From Mucilaginibacter geliditolerans (GTDB lineage Bacteria; Bacteroidota; Bacteroidia; Sphingobacteriales; Sphingobacteriaceae), in assembly GCF_014200495.1 (NCBI RefSeq), contig NZ_JACHBY010000003.1:558001-622000 (forward strand): a stretch of DNA of 64,000 bases. The letters are read 5' to 3'. A program made the position numbers and the translations under genes. The stretch's first letter is position 1. The number at the start of each line of letters is the position of its first letter. The notes beneath the pieces were generated by a model that did no database searches, had not been told where the DNA came from, and saw nothing but the letters and a program-made list of their open reading frames with translations. This document shows, in pieces, positions 45,330-55,203 of the stretch.

Positions 45330-45333
45330 CGCC

Positions 45334-45684
45334 ATGATTATTGAGGTATTAAAATCAAAGATCCATCGTGCCCGGGTAACTCAGGCTGAACTGAATTACG
45401 TAGGCAGCATTACGATTGATGAAGATTTAATGGATGCGGCAAACATAATTGCCAATGAGAAGGTACAAATTGTAAATAATAATAACGGTGCCCGCTTTGA
45501 AACCTATGTTATAAAGGGCGAACGCGGCAGCGGCACTATATGCCTTAACGGTGCTACCGCCAGGCTTGCCCAGGTTGGCGATGTGGTGATCATTATGTCA
45601 TACGGTTATATGGAAATGGATGAGGCACGTACTTACGAGCCAATAGCTATTTTCCCCGATATTGATAATAAGTTGATAAAATAA
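45334..45684 (+). CDS. panD: Aspartate 1-decarboxylase proenzyme
   Basis: 116 residues. [19 protein letters not shown] contains Gly24-Ser25, the self-cleavage site that yields the pyruvoyl cofactor. [20 protein letters not shown] near 66-85 is the second hallmark. Makes beta-alanine for PanC. Its own -7 element lies just upstream. Confidence 0.97.
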   Translation: MIIEVLKSKIHRARVTQAELNYVGSITIDEDLMDAANIIANEKVQIVNNNNGARFETYVIKGERGSGTICLNGATARLAQVGDVVIIMSYGYMEMDEARTYEPIAIFPDIDNKLIK

Positions 45685-45707
45685 CCTGCATTGGTTAATT
45701 TTAACCC

Positions 45708-46667
45708 ATGCGACCAATACTTATCACAGCTTTTCTTTTTATCACATCCCTGTGCTTTGCCCAGCGGCAAAACGTGTACTTTTTAAAAAATAACGGCGAA
45801 TATGTCAAGATCCGGGATAGCGCCGATTATATCAGGATAGTACGTGAGCCCGATTCTGCCTCAGTACTTTATAACGTATTTGAGTATTACCCAAACGGCC
45901 ATGGAAAATTGATCGGTAAATCATCGGTTATTGACCCCCCTAAGTTCGAAGGCACTTGCATAAGATATTATGCTAATGGCGGCAAACAACTCGTTTCTAA
46001 TTATAAGGGCGGGCAACTCATAGGCGATGAGTATGAATTTTATCCCAACGGAAAACCTTATAAAGCAGGGAAATATACTGAGGACATAAACCATAATACT
46101 GCTATTCATAATTATCAAATAACTGCCGAATACGATTCATTAGGCACAGCGCTTGTTACAGACGGCAACGGGTATTATAAAGGCTACGATGATAAATTTA
46201 AAATGATTATTGAAGATGGCAATCTGAAAAATGGCAAAAGGGATGGTGAATGGAAAGGGAAAAATTCAGCGCTGAATATTAGTTACGTCGAAACTTATGA
46301 TAACGGCAACCTTGTATCAGGTATTTCAACAGGTAAAAATGGCGACATAGTAAAATATAGCAAAACAAGGGATGTTGAACCTACTTATAAGGGCGGATTA
46401 AAAGCTTTTTACAATTACCTTGGCCGGAATATCCATTATCCCGACTATGAAAAATCCCACAATATACAAGGAAAAGTTTTGGTATTATTTGTAGTGGAGA
46501 AAGATGGCAGCTTAACTGATATTAAGATACTTGAGCACGTTAGTGAAAACCTTGATGCTGAAGCATTGAGAGCTATTAAAGAGTCGCCCAACTGGATACC
46601 CGGAACCCGGTATGGCCGGCCTGTACGGGTTCAATACACGGTTCCGATTGGTTTTACTTTGAACTGA
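45708..46667 (+). CDS. TonB C-terminal domain protein with MORN-like repeats
   Basis: 319 residues. Signal peptide (MRPILITAFLFITSLCFAQ). The centre has toxin-antidote/MORN-like repeats (IRYYANGGKQLVSNYKGGQL; YEFYPNGKPYKAGKYTEDI). The C-terminus near 235-319 is a TonB_C domain (GKVLVLFVVEKDGSLTDIKI, ending RPVRVQYTVPIGFTLN). Lacking an obvious membrane anchor or Pro-rich linker, it is unlikely to be a classical energy transducer. Starts 23 bp after panD. Confidence 0.82.
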   Translation: MRPILITAFLFITSLCFAQRQNVYFLKNNGEYVKIRDSADYIRIVREPDSASVLYNVFEYYPNGHGKLIGKSSVIDPPKFEGTCIRYYANGGKQLVSNYKGGQLIGDEYEFYPNGKPYKAGKYTEDINHNTAIHNYQITAEYDSLGTALVTDGNGYYKGYDDKFKMIIEDGNLKNGKRDGEWKGKNSALNISYVETYDNGNLVSGISTGKNGDIVKYSKTRDVEPTYKGGLKAFYNYLGRNIHYPDYEKSHNIQGKVLVLFVVEKDGSLTDIKILEHVSENLDAEALRAIKESPNWIPGTRYGRPVRVQYTVPIGFTLN

Positions 46668-46681
46668 TAAAACTACTGATA

Positions 46682-47209
46682 CTAATTATTAGGATCTCCG
46701 CCCAGGTTTAATACCAATCTTAAATTAGTATCGGCAGCTGTATTATTGCGCAGTACATACACCATGCGCACCCTTATACCCGGCAAGCGCACCAGCTTAT
46801 CCAAAAAATCGGCGTTATCAACATCAAGTGTTATGTTGTTGCCAACATCGGCTGTTATATTGCTGCGCGATGCTACAAGTATCTCATCCTGCCCGTCGGC
46901 TCCCGACATATAGATCTTGACGGAGATCATGTTGCCGATATTAAAATAAGTGGGGCCAATTGAACGTATCTTTGCTGATATAATGCGCACCTCGCCCACC
47001 TTATTGGCATTGTTACCATCTTTGGTAAAATCCTGATCAAGACTGTTAGCCATAGCTATGCTTTCATATTGCTTACCCGGCGCCGAGGTTGATGGTATGA
47101 TCAGATCAGCAGTATAAGGAAAGGTTGATTTAACAATAGTTTGCATCATAGCGCAGCCTGAAAGCAACAAGGGCAAAGCAATTGATATAAGTAATAGCTT
47201 TTTTATCAT
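46682..47209 (-). CDS. Hypothetical lipoprotein
   Basis: 175 residues. Lipobox LLLSGCAMM gives an N-terminal lipid anchor at about Cys19. The mature part is beta-rich (KVGEVRIISAKIRSIGPTYF; VDNADFLDKLVRLPGIRVRM) with no recognised domain. Convergent with the TonB-C gene. Function unknown. Confidence 0.75.
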   Translation of the reverse strand: MIKKLLLISIALPLLLSGCAMMQTIVKSTFPYTADLIIPSTSAPGKQYESIAMANSLDQDFTKDGNNANKVGEVRIISAKIRSIGPTYFNIGNMISVKIYMSGADGQDEILVASRSNITADVGNNITLDVDNADFLDKLVRLPGIRVRMVYVLRNNTAADTNLRLVLNLGGDPNN

Positions 47210-47514
47210 AACAACTTACTGCAGGGAATTGGCTTATTATACAAGTTTAATAGTTTTAAACAACAATTAACAGTTTATTAAAAAAGATTTATCACGAACG
47301 TAATTTTCTTTTTACCACATTAAACCTTTCCCTGTACATTCATAATCCGGCTTATCACTGGCTTACAATCTGCTATCAACTAATTTAGAACCCCTCCAAA
47401 TAACAATTGTACAAAAGGCTGACTTCCTTTTCAATTCAATTTTTGTAAATTCGCCGCACAACGCCGTAGAGGGTGTTATATCTACTATTTACTTACCTAA
47501 AAAGATCAAATACC
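47210..47514. other. Intergenic region upstream of aconitase
   Basis: 305 bp between the divergent lipoprotein and acn genes, with no gene. A 7/8 match to the -7 element (TAAATTCG) lies at 47446-47453 and a short palindrome ACAATTGT near 47403. No riboswitch was recognised. Confidence 0.45.
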
Positions 47515-49782
47515 ATGGCTTTTGATTTAGATATGATCAAAAAGGTTTACGATCGCTACAGCACCCGTGTGGCTGCTGCGCGCAAAGCGACCGGTAAACA
47601 CTTAACTTTAACCGAAAAAATATTATACGCCCACCTTTCTGAAGGCGATGCGCAACAGGCATTTGGCCGCGGTGTTGACTATGTTGACTTTGCACCAGAC
47701 CGCGTTGCCATGCAGGATGCTACAGCCCAAATGGCGCTGCTGCAATTTATGCAGGCTGGCCGACCGCAGGTTGCAGTACCTTCAACCGTACATTGCGATC
47801 ACTTGATACAAGCTAAAGTTGGCGCTGATACCGATTTGCAAACTGCAAAGGATGTGAATGCCGAAGTTTATGATTTCCTAGCATCGGTATCTGATAAATA
47901 TGGTATTGGTTTCTGGAAACCGGGCGCTGGTATTATTCACCAGGTAGTGTTAGAGAACTATGCCTTCCCTGGCGGTATGATGATAGGTACCGACTCACAC
48001 ACACCTAACGCAGGTGGTTTGGGTATGATAGCCATTGGTGTTGGCGGTGCCGATGCTTGTGATGTTATGGCAGGCCTACCTTGGGAGCTAAAATTCCCGA
48101 AATTAATCGGTGTTAAATTAACCGGTAAATTATCAGGCTGGACATCAGCTAAAGACGTAATATTAAAAGTTGCCGGTATATTAACCGTAAAAGGTGGTAC
48201 AGGCGCTATAGTTGAATATTTTGGCGAAGGTGCACGTTCACTATCGGCTACCGGTAAAGGCACTATCTGTAATATGGGTGCTGAGATTGGTGCTACAACT
48301 TCCATCTTCGGATATGATGAAAAAGCGGCTACTTACCTGAGCGGTACATCACGCGCTGACATTGCTGAGCTTGCTAACGCGATAAAAGAACATTTAACAG
48401 GCGACGATGAGGTTTACGCAAACCCTGAGCAATATTTTGACCAGGTTATCGAAATAAACCTGAGCGAGCTTGAACCACATGTAAACGGTCCGTTCACACC
48501 GGATCTGGCATGGCCGATATCAAAATTTGCTACAGCTGTTAAAGAAAACAACTGGCCGGTGAAATTAGAAGTTGGCTTGATAGGTTCATGTACCAACTCA
48601 TCATACGAGGATATTACCCGTTCGGCTTCAATAGCTAAACAGGCGATTGATAAACATCTGAAAACAAAAGCAGAATTTACCATCACCCCGGGTTCGGAGC
48701 TGGTACGTTATACTGTTGAGCGCGATGGTTACTTAGGTACTTTCGAGAGCATGGGCGGTGTGGTATTGGCTAATGCCTGCGGTCCGTGTATTGGCCAGTG
48801 GGCCCGTCATACTGATGACCCTACACGCAAAAACTCTATCATCACTTCATTCAACCGTAACTTTGCAAAACGCCAGGACGGTAACCCTAACACCCACGCG
48901 TTCGTTGCATCACCGGAAATTGTAACCGCATTTGCTATTGCAGGCGACCTTACCTTTAACCCGCTTACTGATACTTTAACCAACTTAAATGGCGAACAGG
49001 TTAAGTTTGACGAACCAGTTGGTATTGAAATGCCAATAAAAGGTTATGCAGTTGAAGATGCTGGCTACCAGGCACCTGCCGAAGATGGCAGCGCGGTTAG
49101 TGTTATTGTTGATCCAAAATCAGCACGTTTACAATTGCTGGAGCCATTCTCTGCATGGGAAGGCACTGACATTACCGGCTTAAAACTGTTGATCAAGGCT
49201 AAAGGTAAATGTACTACCGACCATATCTCAATGGCTGGTCCGTGGTTAAAGTTCCGCGGTCACCTGGATAACATATCAAACAATATGCTGATCGGTGCTA
49301 TCAACTACTTTAACAATACTGCCGATAGCGTTAAAAATGAATTAACAGGCGAATACGGTCCGGTTCCTGCCACTCAGCGCGATTATAAAGCGCATGGTAT
49401 AGGTTCAATTGTTGTGGGCGACGAGAACTATGGCGAAGGCTCATCACGTGAGCATGCGGCTATGGAGCCACGCCACTTAGGTGTACGTGCCATACTGGTA
49501 AAATCATTTGCCCGTATACACGAAACCAACCTTAAAAAACAAGGTATGCTGGGCATTACCTTTGCCGACAGCAACGATTACGATAAAATACAGGAAGACG
49601 ATACATTCGACATTGTTGGTTTAACCACCTTTGCCCCGGGCAAACAGTTAACCGTTGTATTGCACCATAAAGATGGCTCAACAGAATCATTTGCTGTAAA
49701 CCATACTTACAATGCACAGCAAATTGAATGGTTTAAAGCCGGTGGCGCACTGAACATCATCAGAAGGCAAATGGCCTCTTAA
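47515..49782 (+). CDS. Aconitate hydratase
   Basis: 755 residues from the ATG at 47515; the 14-codon extension from 47473 is unlikely to be used. [4Fe-4S] ligands: [14 protein letters not shown] (Cys near 358) and [15 protein letters not shown] (two Cys near 421-424). Also [11 protein letters not shown] near 98 and the swivel-domain [20 protein letters not shown] near 635-654. Interconverts citrate and isocitrate. The length and domain order match the mitochondrial-type aconitase common in Bacteroidota. Monocistronic, with a strong terminator. Confidence 0.95.
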   Translation: MAFDLDMIKKVYDRYSTRVAAARKATGKHLTLTEKILYAHLSEGDAQQAFGRGVDYVDFAPDRVAMQDATAQMALLQFMQAGRPQVAVPSTVHCDHLIQAKVGADTDLQTAKDVNAEVYDFLASVSDKYGIGFWKPGAGIIHQVVLENYAFPGGMMIGTDSHTPNAGGLGMIAIGVGGADACDVMAGLPWELKFPKLIGVKLTGKLSGWTSAKDVILKVAGILTVKGGTGAIVEYFGEGARSLSATGKGTICNMGAEIGATTSIFGYDEKAATYLSGTSRADIAELANAIKEHLTGDDEVYANPEQYFDQVIEINLSELEPHVNGPFTPDLAWPISKFATAVKENNWPVKLEVGLIGSCTNSSYEDITRSASIAKQAIDKHLKTKAEFTITPGSELVRYTVERDGYLGTFESMGGVVLANACGPCIGQWARHTDDPTRKNSIITSFNRNFAKRQDGNPNTHAFVASPEIVTAFAIAGDLTFNPLTDTLTNLNGEQVKFDEPVGIEMPIKGYAVEDAGYQAPAEDGSAVSVIVDPKSARLQLLEPFSAWEGTDITGLKLLIKAKGKCTTDHISMAGPWLKFRGHLDNISNNMLIGAINYFNNTADSVKNELTGEYGPVPATQRDYKAHGIGSIVVGDENYGEGSSREHAAMEPRHLGVRAILVKSFARIHETNLKKQGMLGITFADSNDYDKIQEDDTFDIVGLTTFAPGKQLTVVLHHKDGSTESFAVNHTYNAQQIEWFKAGGALNIIRRQMAS

Positions 49783-49825
49783 TTCGGATATCGAATTTTC
49801 GATTTCGGATTTAGTTTTAATATTT

Positions 49826-49855
49826 AAAGCCTCTCCAAATGGAGAGGCTTTTTTT
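49826..49855 (+). terminator. Terminator after aconitase gene
   Basis: AAAGCCTCTCC (49826-49836) pairs with 49841-49851 across AAAT, followed by T to 49855. Confidence 0.92.
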
Positions 49856-49858
49856 GTG

Positions 49859-49874
49859 GCAGTTGCAAACTGTC
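49859..49874. repeat. Distant copy of the RAYT-associated palindrome
   Basis: GGCAGTTGCAAACTGTC followed by ATAATCC matches the GACAGTT-GCA-AACTGTC palindrome that flanks the RAYT gene at 54.4 and 55.15 kb, including the 3-nt loop. One arm base differs. Confidence 0.7.
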
Positions 49875-49889
49875 ATAATCCTTTTTGAT

Positions 49890-49982
49890 TGTCATGCTGA
49901 GGAACGAAGCATCTATTATACTAGCAACAGGTAATCGCTTGCAGATTGAACGCGGACAGGTTCTTCGCTATCAGAATGACAG
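49890..49982. repeat. TGTCATGCTGAGG-type intergenic inverted repeat
   Basis: TGTCATGCTGAGGAACGAAG (49890-49909) is imperfectly inverted at about 49963-49981 (CTTCGCTATCAGAATGACA). This kind of element is widespread between genes in Bacteroidota; here it follows the aconitase terminator. Confidence 0.65.
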
Positions 49983-50007
49983 TTATTTGTGAGTAATCGT
50001 TTCCTTT

Positions 50008-50496
50008 CTACTCCTCTTTCAACACCTTTGATTTGGTATAAACCCTTAGCTTGGAAACGATCTCATCATCAAAGCGCTTTATAACGGCTTCTTCCTCATC
50101 ATTATCCAGGCCTGACTCCAATATCCATTTATCGCTGCCGCGATTAACGGCGCGTATGGCCAAGCGGGTGCGGGCGCTGTCATCCGTCATTACTGAATCA
50201 TTGATCAACACCACATAATACAATTCCTCAGGGTTTGATTTAAAGTAGAAAAATTTATCCTCTGTAAATGGCGACTCCCTTACAATTGAGCTTTTATATT
50301 TGGCCCATGTTGCCGGCATTTTGTATTCAGGGTAATTCTTATACAAACTATCAAGCGCGCTCTCCAGTTTTGCCGTGGAGGTACTGAACCTTACCGAATC
50401 ACCTATCTGGCCCATAGTTCCGCAAGCGGCCAGCATGCTGCATATACATCCTATTATAATTATAATTAAAAATTTCGCCTGCTTGTGTTTTATCAT
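50008..50496 (-). CDS. Hypothetical lipoprotein
   Basis: 162 residues. N-terminal hydrophobic stretch FLIIIIIGCICSMLAACGTM with lipobox LAAC near residue 25. The mature domain is mixed helix/strand (STSTAKLESALDSLYKNYPE; KFFYFKSNPEELYYVVLIND) with no family recognised. Stands alone between repeats and the nrdJ promoter region. Confidence 0.72.
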   Translation of the reverse strand: MIKHKQAKFLIIIIIGCICSMLAACGTMGQIGDSVRFSTSTAKLESALDSLYKNYPEYKMPATWAKYKSSIVRESPFTEDKFFYFKSNPEELYYVVLINDSVMTDDSARTRLAIRAVNRGSDKWILESGLDNDEEEAVIKRFDDEIVSKLRVYTKSKVLKEE

Positions 50497-50990
50497 ATCA
50501 GCTTTAAAATAGCACCCAAGTTAATAAAAATTTATCGTGATATTAATTCCCTGCCGGGATCATCAGAACCAGGTGCAGCATTAACGGGTTAACAGTTTTA
50601 ATAGTTCATACCAATCGGAAAAATAAATCCATATTTTATCATTTTCGCAAAAAAACAAGGCATGATCCAATTGCTGACAAACGCATCATATTGGTGTCAT
50701 CTATCCAATGCTAAAACCATCAATTTACTCCCTGTAGCTCTATTTTAATCCTGGTACAAAACATAATCAAAACCGGTTAAAAAACCCTCACAAAATGTGT
50801 TAATTTTAGTTTTCAACAGGGTTAAATCATTGTTAACTAGCAAAATAAAACCTTTCATAGGGATTATGCCCCATTTCCCAACAGGATGTGGAAAACTCTA
50901 AATTGAATCCTACTACTAAGAATAATAGATTTGATATAAAACCCCTAAAGGTTTTTTTACTGACTATTCACTTTATAATACATTACAGAA
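50497..50990. other. Long upstream region of nrdJ
   Basis: 494 bp with no gene. It contains a DnaA-box-like TGTGGAAAA at 50887-50895 (inverse TTTTCCACA) and a weaker TTTTCAACA at 50810-50818. No cobalamin-riboswitch B12 box or NrdR box pair could be read. Confidence 0.5.
50887..50895 (-). promoter_or_regulatory. DnaA-box-like site upstream of nrdJ
   Basis: TTTTCCACA on the minus strand is one base from the TTATCCACA consensus, 96 bp before the nrdJ ATG. DnaA regulates nrdAB in E. coli; here this is only suggestive. Confidence 0.4.
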
Positions 50991-53900
50991 ATGGGCAACA
51001 AAACAACAAAAAAAGCAACCGATCCGAGCGGTAAAGGGCTCAAGGTTGGCAGGTACTTCACCAAAGAAGGCGTTAACGTTTATGACCTGTTCAAATACGA
51101 AAAACGATCGTCAGTTATCCGTAACCCTTCAGGTGATGCGGTGTTTGAAATGAATGATGTTGAAGTCCCGGCTACGTGGTCACAGGTAGCTACCGATATA
51201 CTTGCTCAAAAATATTTCCGTAAGGCGGGGGTCCCGCAGGCCGATGGCTCAACCGGGTCAGAAAGAAGCATTAAACAAGTTGCCCATCGCATGGCAAATT
51301 GCTGGAAAGACTGGGGCGTACGCTACGGTTATTTCGCAAGCCCTAAAGATGCCGATATTTTTTATGACGAAATAGTATATACCATTGCAGGCCAGTTAGC
51401 TGCCCCAAACTCACCACAATGGTTCAACACCGGCTTGCACACTTCTTATGGCATTACCGGCAAGCCACAGGGGCATTATTTTGTTGACCCGATAACAGAA
51501 GTACTTAGCAAATCAACCTCGGCTTATGAGCGCCCGCAGCCACATGCATGCTTTATCCTTTCGGTTGAAGATGATCTGGTAAATGAAGGTGGTATCATGG
51601 ATCTTTGGGTTCGTGAGGCGCGTATATTTAAATATGGCTCTGGAGTGGGTACCAACTTCTCCAAAATCCGTGGCGAAAGTGAAAAACTTTCAGGCGGTGG
51701 TTACTCATCAGGCTTAATGTCGTTCCTTAAAATAGGCGACAGGGCAGCAGGTGCCATCAAATCAGGCGGTACAACCCGCCGTGCAGCCAAAATGGTTTGC
51801 CTTGATCTTGATCACCCTGAAATTGAAGGTTTTGTAAACTGGAAAGTTGAAGAAGAGAAAAAAGTTGCCGCTCTTATCGCCGCAGGCTATTCATCTGATT
51901 ATGAAGGCGAAGCATACCGCACCGTTTCTGGTCAGAATTCAAATAACTCTGTACGCATACCAAACAGCTTTTTCCATGCCCTTAAAGAAGGTAAAACATG
52001 GGACCTGACAGGTCGCATGAATGGCAAAGTTGTAAAATCAATATCATCACAAAAATTATGGGACGATATTGCCTTCGCAGCATGGGCCTGTGCCGATCCG
52101 GGTGTACAATATGACAGCACCATTAACGAGTGGCATACCTGCCCTGAGGGTGGCCGCATCAACGCTTCAAACCCTTGCTCTGAGTATATGTTCCTTGATA
52201 ATACGGCCTGTAACCTGGCCTCTATCAACCTGGCGCATTACTTCGACCCAAAAACACGTGTGTTTGATGTAAAAGGCTTTGAGCATTCATGCCGCATATG
52301 GACCATCGTACTGGAAATATCCGTATTGATGGCGCAGTTCCCGTCAAAAGAAGTGGCTCAATTATCATATGATTACCGCACCCTGGGTTTAGGCTATGCC
52401 AACTTAGGCTCAGCATTAATGGTTAACGGTATCCCTTACGATAGCGATAAAGCCCGCGCGATAGGTGGCGCAATCACTGCTATCATGACCGGTACTGCTT
52501 ACGCCACCTCAGCCGAAATGGCTCGCGAACTAGGCACTTTCAGCGAATACAGAAATAACAAGCAACATATGCTGCGTGTAATGCGCAATCACCGCTATGC
52601 TGCCTATAACTCAACCGAAAATTACGAGGGTCTGGAAATTCTTCCTCCGGGAATCGACCAAAAACAATGTCCGGATTACCTGCTGTCAGCCGCATGCAAC
52701 GCATGGGATAAAGCAGTTGAAATGGGCGAGCAATATGGCTACCGCAATGCTCAAACTACCGTTATAGCGCCAACGGGCACTATAGGTTTGGTTATGGATT
52801 GCGACACTACCGGTATCGAACCTGATTTTGCCTTGGTTAAATTCAAAAAATTATCAGGTGGTGGTTACTTTAAGATCATTAACCAGGCAGTACCTGAAGC
52901 TTTAAGTAACTTAGGTTACAAAGAGCACGAAGTTACCACTATAGTTAACTATGCTAAAGGTGCTGCTACCTTAAAAGGTGCTCCGCATATTAATGTGGAT
53001 ACCTTATTAGCAAAAGGCTTTACCCAGGATGAACTGGAAAAACTGGACAAGGGTTTAGTTTCAGCATTCGAGATCAGCTTTGCATTTAACATCTGGAGTT
53101 TAGGCGAAGAATGCCTTAAACGCTTAGGTATTACCGCCGAGCAGTACAATGCGCCCGACTTTAATGTATTACGCTCATTAGGCTTTAGCCGCAAGCAGAT
53201 AAATGAGGCTAACGAGTTCATCTGCGGTACCATGACCCTTGAAGGTGCCCCATACTTAAAGAAAGAACATTACCCGATATTTGATTGCGCCAATAAATGC
53301 GGCGCCAAAGGCGAGCGTTATATCCACGCGCATGGCCACATCAAAATGATGGCAGCCGCACAGCCTTTCCTTTCGGGCGCAATATCAAAAACCATTAACC
53401 TGCCGAATGAGGCCAAGGTTGATGAGATAAAAGACTGCTACCAGCTTTCATGGGCATTAGGCTTAAAAGCTAATGCACTTTATCGTGATGGCTGTAAACT
53501 TTCTCAACCATTATCAACCAAATCTGATGCGAAAGAAGAAGCAGAAGAAAAACTGGATACCGTTGAAGAAGTATTAGGCGAAGCTGCCAATGTAAAACTA
53601 AGCGACTTAACCCCTGAGCAGGTATTGGAAGCTGCGATGGCTATTATGGAAAGATCGCAGGATACCGGCTTTATGCGCCAGCTATCGCGTGTGGTACAAA
53701 AGAAGAGCCTGCCCTACAAACGCCGCGGTTTTACTCAAAAAGCTACTATTGATGGTCAAACCGTATTTGTGCGCACAGGCGAATATGAGGATGGTACCTT
53801 AGGTGAGATATTTGTGGATATGCACAAAGAAGGTGCAACCTTCCGCTCATTAATGAACTGTTTTGCTATCGCGGTATCAGTTGGTCTGCAATATGGCGTT

Positions 53901-54302
53901 CCGCTTGAAGAATATGTAGAGAAGTTCACCTTTACCCGCTTTGAACCGGCCGGTATGGTAATGGGGCACCCGAACATCAAGAGCTCAACTTCTATCATCG
54001 ACTTTATATTCCGCCTGCTGGGTTATGAATACCAGGACCGTACCGATCTGGTGCATGTAATTACCGAGCAAAAAGGAATTACCGGTAACCCGCAAATGCA
54101 GGACAGCGACACAAACACAGACGAAACCAATGTTTATGTGCCTGTTAACAGCGGATCAACCCAAAAACATGCCATGACAGTTGATTTGAGCATGGGCGTG
54201 CAAAGTGATGCGCCATCATGTAACGTGTGCGGGCATACTACTATACGTTCAGGTACTTGCTACAAATGTTTAAACTGCGGTAACTCTATGGGTTGCAGTT
54301 AA
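50991..54302 (+). CDS. nrdJ: Vitamin B12-dependent (class II) ribonucleotide reductase
   Basis: 1103 residues. N-terminal NrdJ domain, then substrate-binding NTGLHTSYGITGKPQGHYFV near 146-165, ACFILSVEDDLVNEGGIMDL near 187, FKYGSGVGTNFSKIRGESEK near 213-232, active-site NPCSEYMFLDNTACNLASIN near 391-410, and VIAPTGTIGLVMDCDTTGIE near 592. A TSCPD-like domain lies near 910-1020, and the Cys-rich tail CNVCGHTTIRSGTCYKCLN with CGNSMGCS supplies the redox cysteines. Makes deoxyribonucleotides with adenosylcobalamin, with or without oxygen. Confidence 0.96.
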   Translation: MGNKTTKKATDPSGKGLKVGRYFTKEGVNVYDLFKYEKRSSVIRNPSGDAVFEMNDVEVPATWSQVATDILAQKYFRKAGVPQADGSTGSERSIKQVAHRMANCWKDWGVRYGYFASPKDADIFYDEIVYTIAGQLAAPNSPQWFNTGLHTSYGITGKPQGHYFVDPITEVLSKSTSAYERPQPHACFILSVEDDLVNEGGIMDLWVREARIFKYGSGVGTNFSKIRGESEKLSGGGYSSGLMSFLKIGDRAAGAIKSGGTTRRAAKMVCLDLDHPEIEGFVNWKVEEEKKVAALIAAGYSSDYEGEAYRTVSGQNSNNSVRIPNSFFHALKEGKTWDLTGRMNGKVVKSISSQKLWDDIAFAAWACADPGVQYDSTINEWHTCPEGGRINASNPCSEYMFLDNTACNLASINLAHYFDPKTRVFDVKGFEHSCRIWTIVLEISVLMAQFPSKEVAQLSYDYRTLGLGYANLGSALMVNGIPYDSDKARAIGGAITAIMTGTAYATSAEMARELGTFSEYRNNKQHMLRVMRNHRYAAYNSTENYEGLEILPPGIDQKQCPDYLLSAACNAWDKAVEMGEQYGYRNAQTTVIAPTGTIGLVMDCDTTGIEPDFALVKFKKLSGGGYFKIINQAVPEALSNLGYKEHEVTTIVNYAKGAATLKGAPHINVDTLLAKGFTQDELEKLDKGLVSAFEISFAFNIWSLGEECLKRLGITAEQYNAPDFNVLRSLGFSRKQINEANEFICGTMTLEGAPYLKKEHYPIFDCANKCGAKGERYIHAHGHIKMMAAAQPFLSGAISKTINLPNEAKVDEIKDCYQLSWALGLKANALYRDGCKLSQPLSTKSDAKEEAEEKLDTVEEVLGEAANVKLSDLTPEQVLEAAMAIMERSQDTGFMRQLSRVVQKKSLPYKRRGFTQKATIDGQTVFVRTGEYEDGTLGEIFVDMHKEGATFRSLMNCFAIAVSVGLQYGVPLEEYVEKFTFTRFEPAGMVMGHPNIKSSTSIIDFIFRLLGYEYQDRTDLVHVITEQKGITGNPQMQDSDTNTDETNVYVPVNSGSTQKHAMTVDLSMGVQSDAPSCNVCGHTTIRSGTCYKCLNCGNSMGCS

Positions 54303-54320
54303 TCTTGCCCTTTTCCCCGA

Positions 54321-54345
54321 TATCCAGGTCTCAACCGCCTGGATA
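54321..54345 (+). repeat. Hairpin just after nrdJ
   Basis: TATCCAGG (54321-54328) pairs with CCTGGATA (54338-54345), about 20 bp after the stop codon. No T-tract; it precedes the true terminator and may protect the 3' end. Confidence 0.55.
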
Positions 54346-54377
54346 TAGTGTTCAGTTTATAAGTTAATTTAAATGTG

Positions 54378-54406
54378 AAGCCCCGCTGTAATGGTGGGGC
54401 TTTTTT
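54378..54406 (+). terminator. Terminator after nrdJ
   Basis: AAGCCCCGC (54378-54386) pairs with GTGGGGCTT (54394-54402, one wobble), followed by T to 54406. Confidence 0.88.
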
Positions 54407-54409
54407 GTG

Positions 54410-54572
54410 GATGACAGTTACAAACTGTCATCATCCGGGGTTTCAGTTGCAAACTGAAACCAGTACCTGAGAATCAGCCGTTGAATTTGGGCATGGCCCA
54501 AATTCAACGAAACTCCTAACTAGCTTCAGTTTTTAACTGAAGCCTCCGGATCAGGAAAGTTTGCAACTTTCC
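54410..54572. repeat. Array of five perfect palindromes upstream of the RAYT gene
   Basis: Five hairpins, each with a 3-nt loop: 54410-54432 (arm GATGACAGTT, loop ACA); 54439-54461 (GGTTTCAGTT, GCA); 54479-54509 (CGTTGAATTTGGGC, 3-nt loop); 54523-54543 (GCTTCAGTT, TTT); 54554-54572 (GGAAAGTT, TGC). All arms are exact complements. Several share the CAGTT...AACTG core while the outer bases differ. None has a T-tract. They resemble REP/BIME substrates of the adjacent transposase. Confidence 0.85.
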
Positions 54573-54599
54573 CTTAAAATCATTAACTTTCTTCCACCG

Positions 54600-55151
54600 A
54601 TGCCTTCCAAATACCGTATTCACAATAGTCAGGAAATTTACTTTATCACATTTGCCGTGGTGGAATGGGTAGACGCCTTATCCCGGCCATATTATAAAGA
54701 TCTGTTTCTAGAATCCTTAAAATATTGCCAGGAAAATAAAGGGTTTATTATCTATGCATATGTAATCATGAATAACCATGTGCATTTGATAGCCTCGGCA
54801 GATGAAGAGCATAATCTCTCAGATATACTTCGCGACCTGAAAAAGTTTACCAGCAAAAAGCTGACAAAAGCCATTGAAGAAAATATTCAGGAAAGTCGTA
54901 AACGCTGGATGCTTTGGCTATTCCGATCAAACGGACAAAGGAATAGTAATAATGAAATTCACCAATTCTGGCAGCAGGATAATCACCCGGTATGCCTGGA
55001 TACAGCAGAGATGATCGGTCAAAGATTAACCTATTTACATAACAATCCGGTAGCTGAAGGAATAGTTGAAGAACCTGAACATTACATTTATAGCAGCGCA
55101 AGAGATTATACAGGTATTAAAGGACTGCTGAATGTTGTGTTTTTGTATTAG
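54600..55151 (+). CDS. REP-associated tyrosine transposase (RAYT, Y1 HUH family)
   Basis: 183 residues from the ATG at 54600; the 13-codon extension to 54561 would start inside the last hairpin. HUH motif VIMNNHVHLIA gives His60 and His62; the likely catalytic Tyr145 is in QRLTYLHNNPVAEGIV, followed by the typical EHYIYSSARDY. RAYTs cut and join single-stranded REP hairpins. They are usually single-copy and vertically kept rather than freely mobile. The arrays on both sides are its probable substrates. Confidence 0.9.
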   Translation: MPSKYRIHNSQEIYFITFAVVEWVDALSRPYYKDLFLESLKYCQENKGFIIYAYVIMNNHVHLIASADEEHNLSDILRDLKKFTSKKLTKAIEENIQESRKRWMLWLFRSNGQRNSNNEIHQFWQQDNHPVCLDTAEMIGQRLTYLHNNPVAEGIVEEPEHYIYSSARDYTGIKGLLNVVFLY

Positions 55152-55203
55152 ACAGTTGCAAACTGTCATCATCCGGGGTTTCAGTCACAGACTGAAACCA
55201 GTA
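55151..55203. repeat. Two-hairpin repeat downstream of the RAYT gene
   Basis: GACAGTT-GCA-AACTGTC (55151-55167), then ATCATCCGGG, then GGTTTCAGTC-ACA-GACTGAAACC (55177-55199) and CCAGTAC. Nearly identical to 54411-54465 in the same orientation. The second hairpin has a compensatory arm change (T to C paired with A to G), so the stem is conserved although the sequence is not. Confidence 0.85.

Noticed and set aside
50497..50990. Cobalamin riboswitch before the B12-dependent reductase
   Set aside because: I could not read a B12-box or the conserved surrounding helices; such riboswitches control B12 synthesis or uptake more often than nrdJ.
54410..54572. Possible CRISPR-like array
   Set aside because: The units are palindromes of differing sequence and length, not identical repeats with unique spacers, and no cas gene is present.
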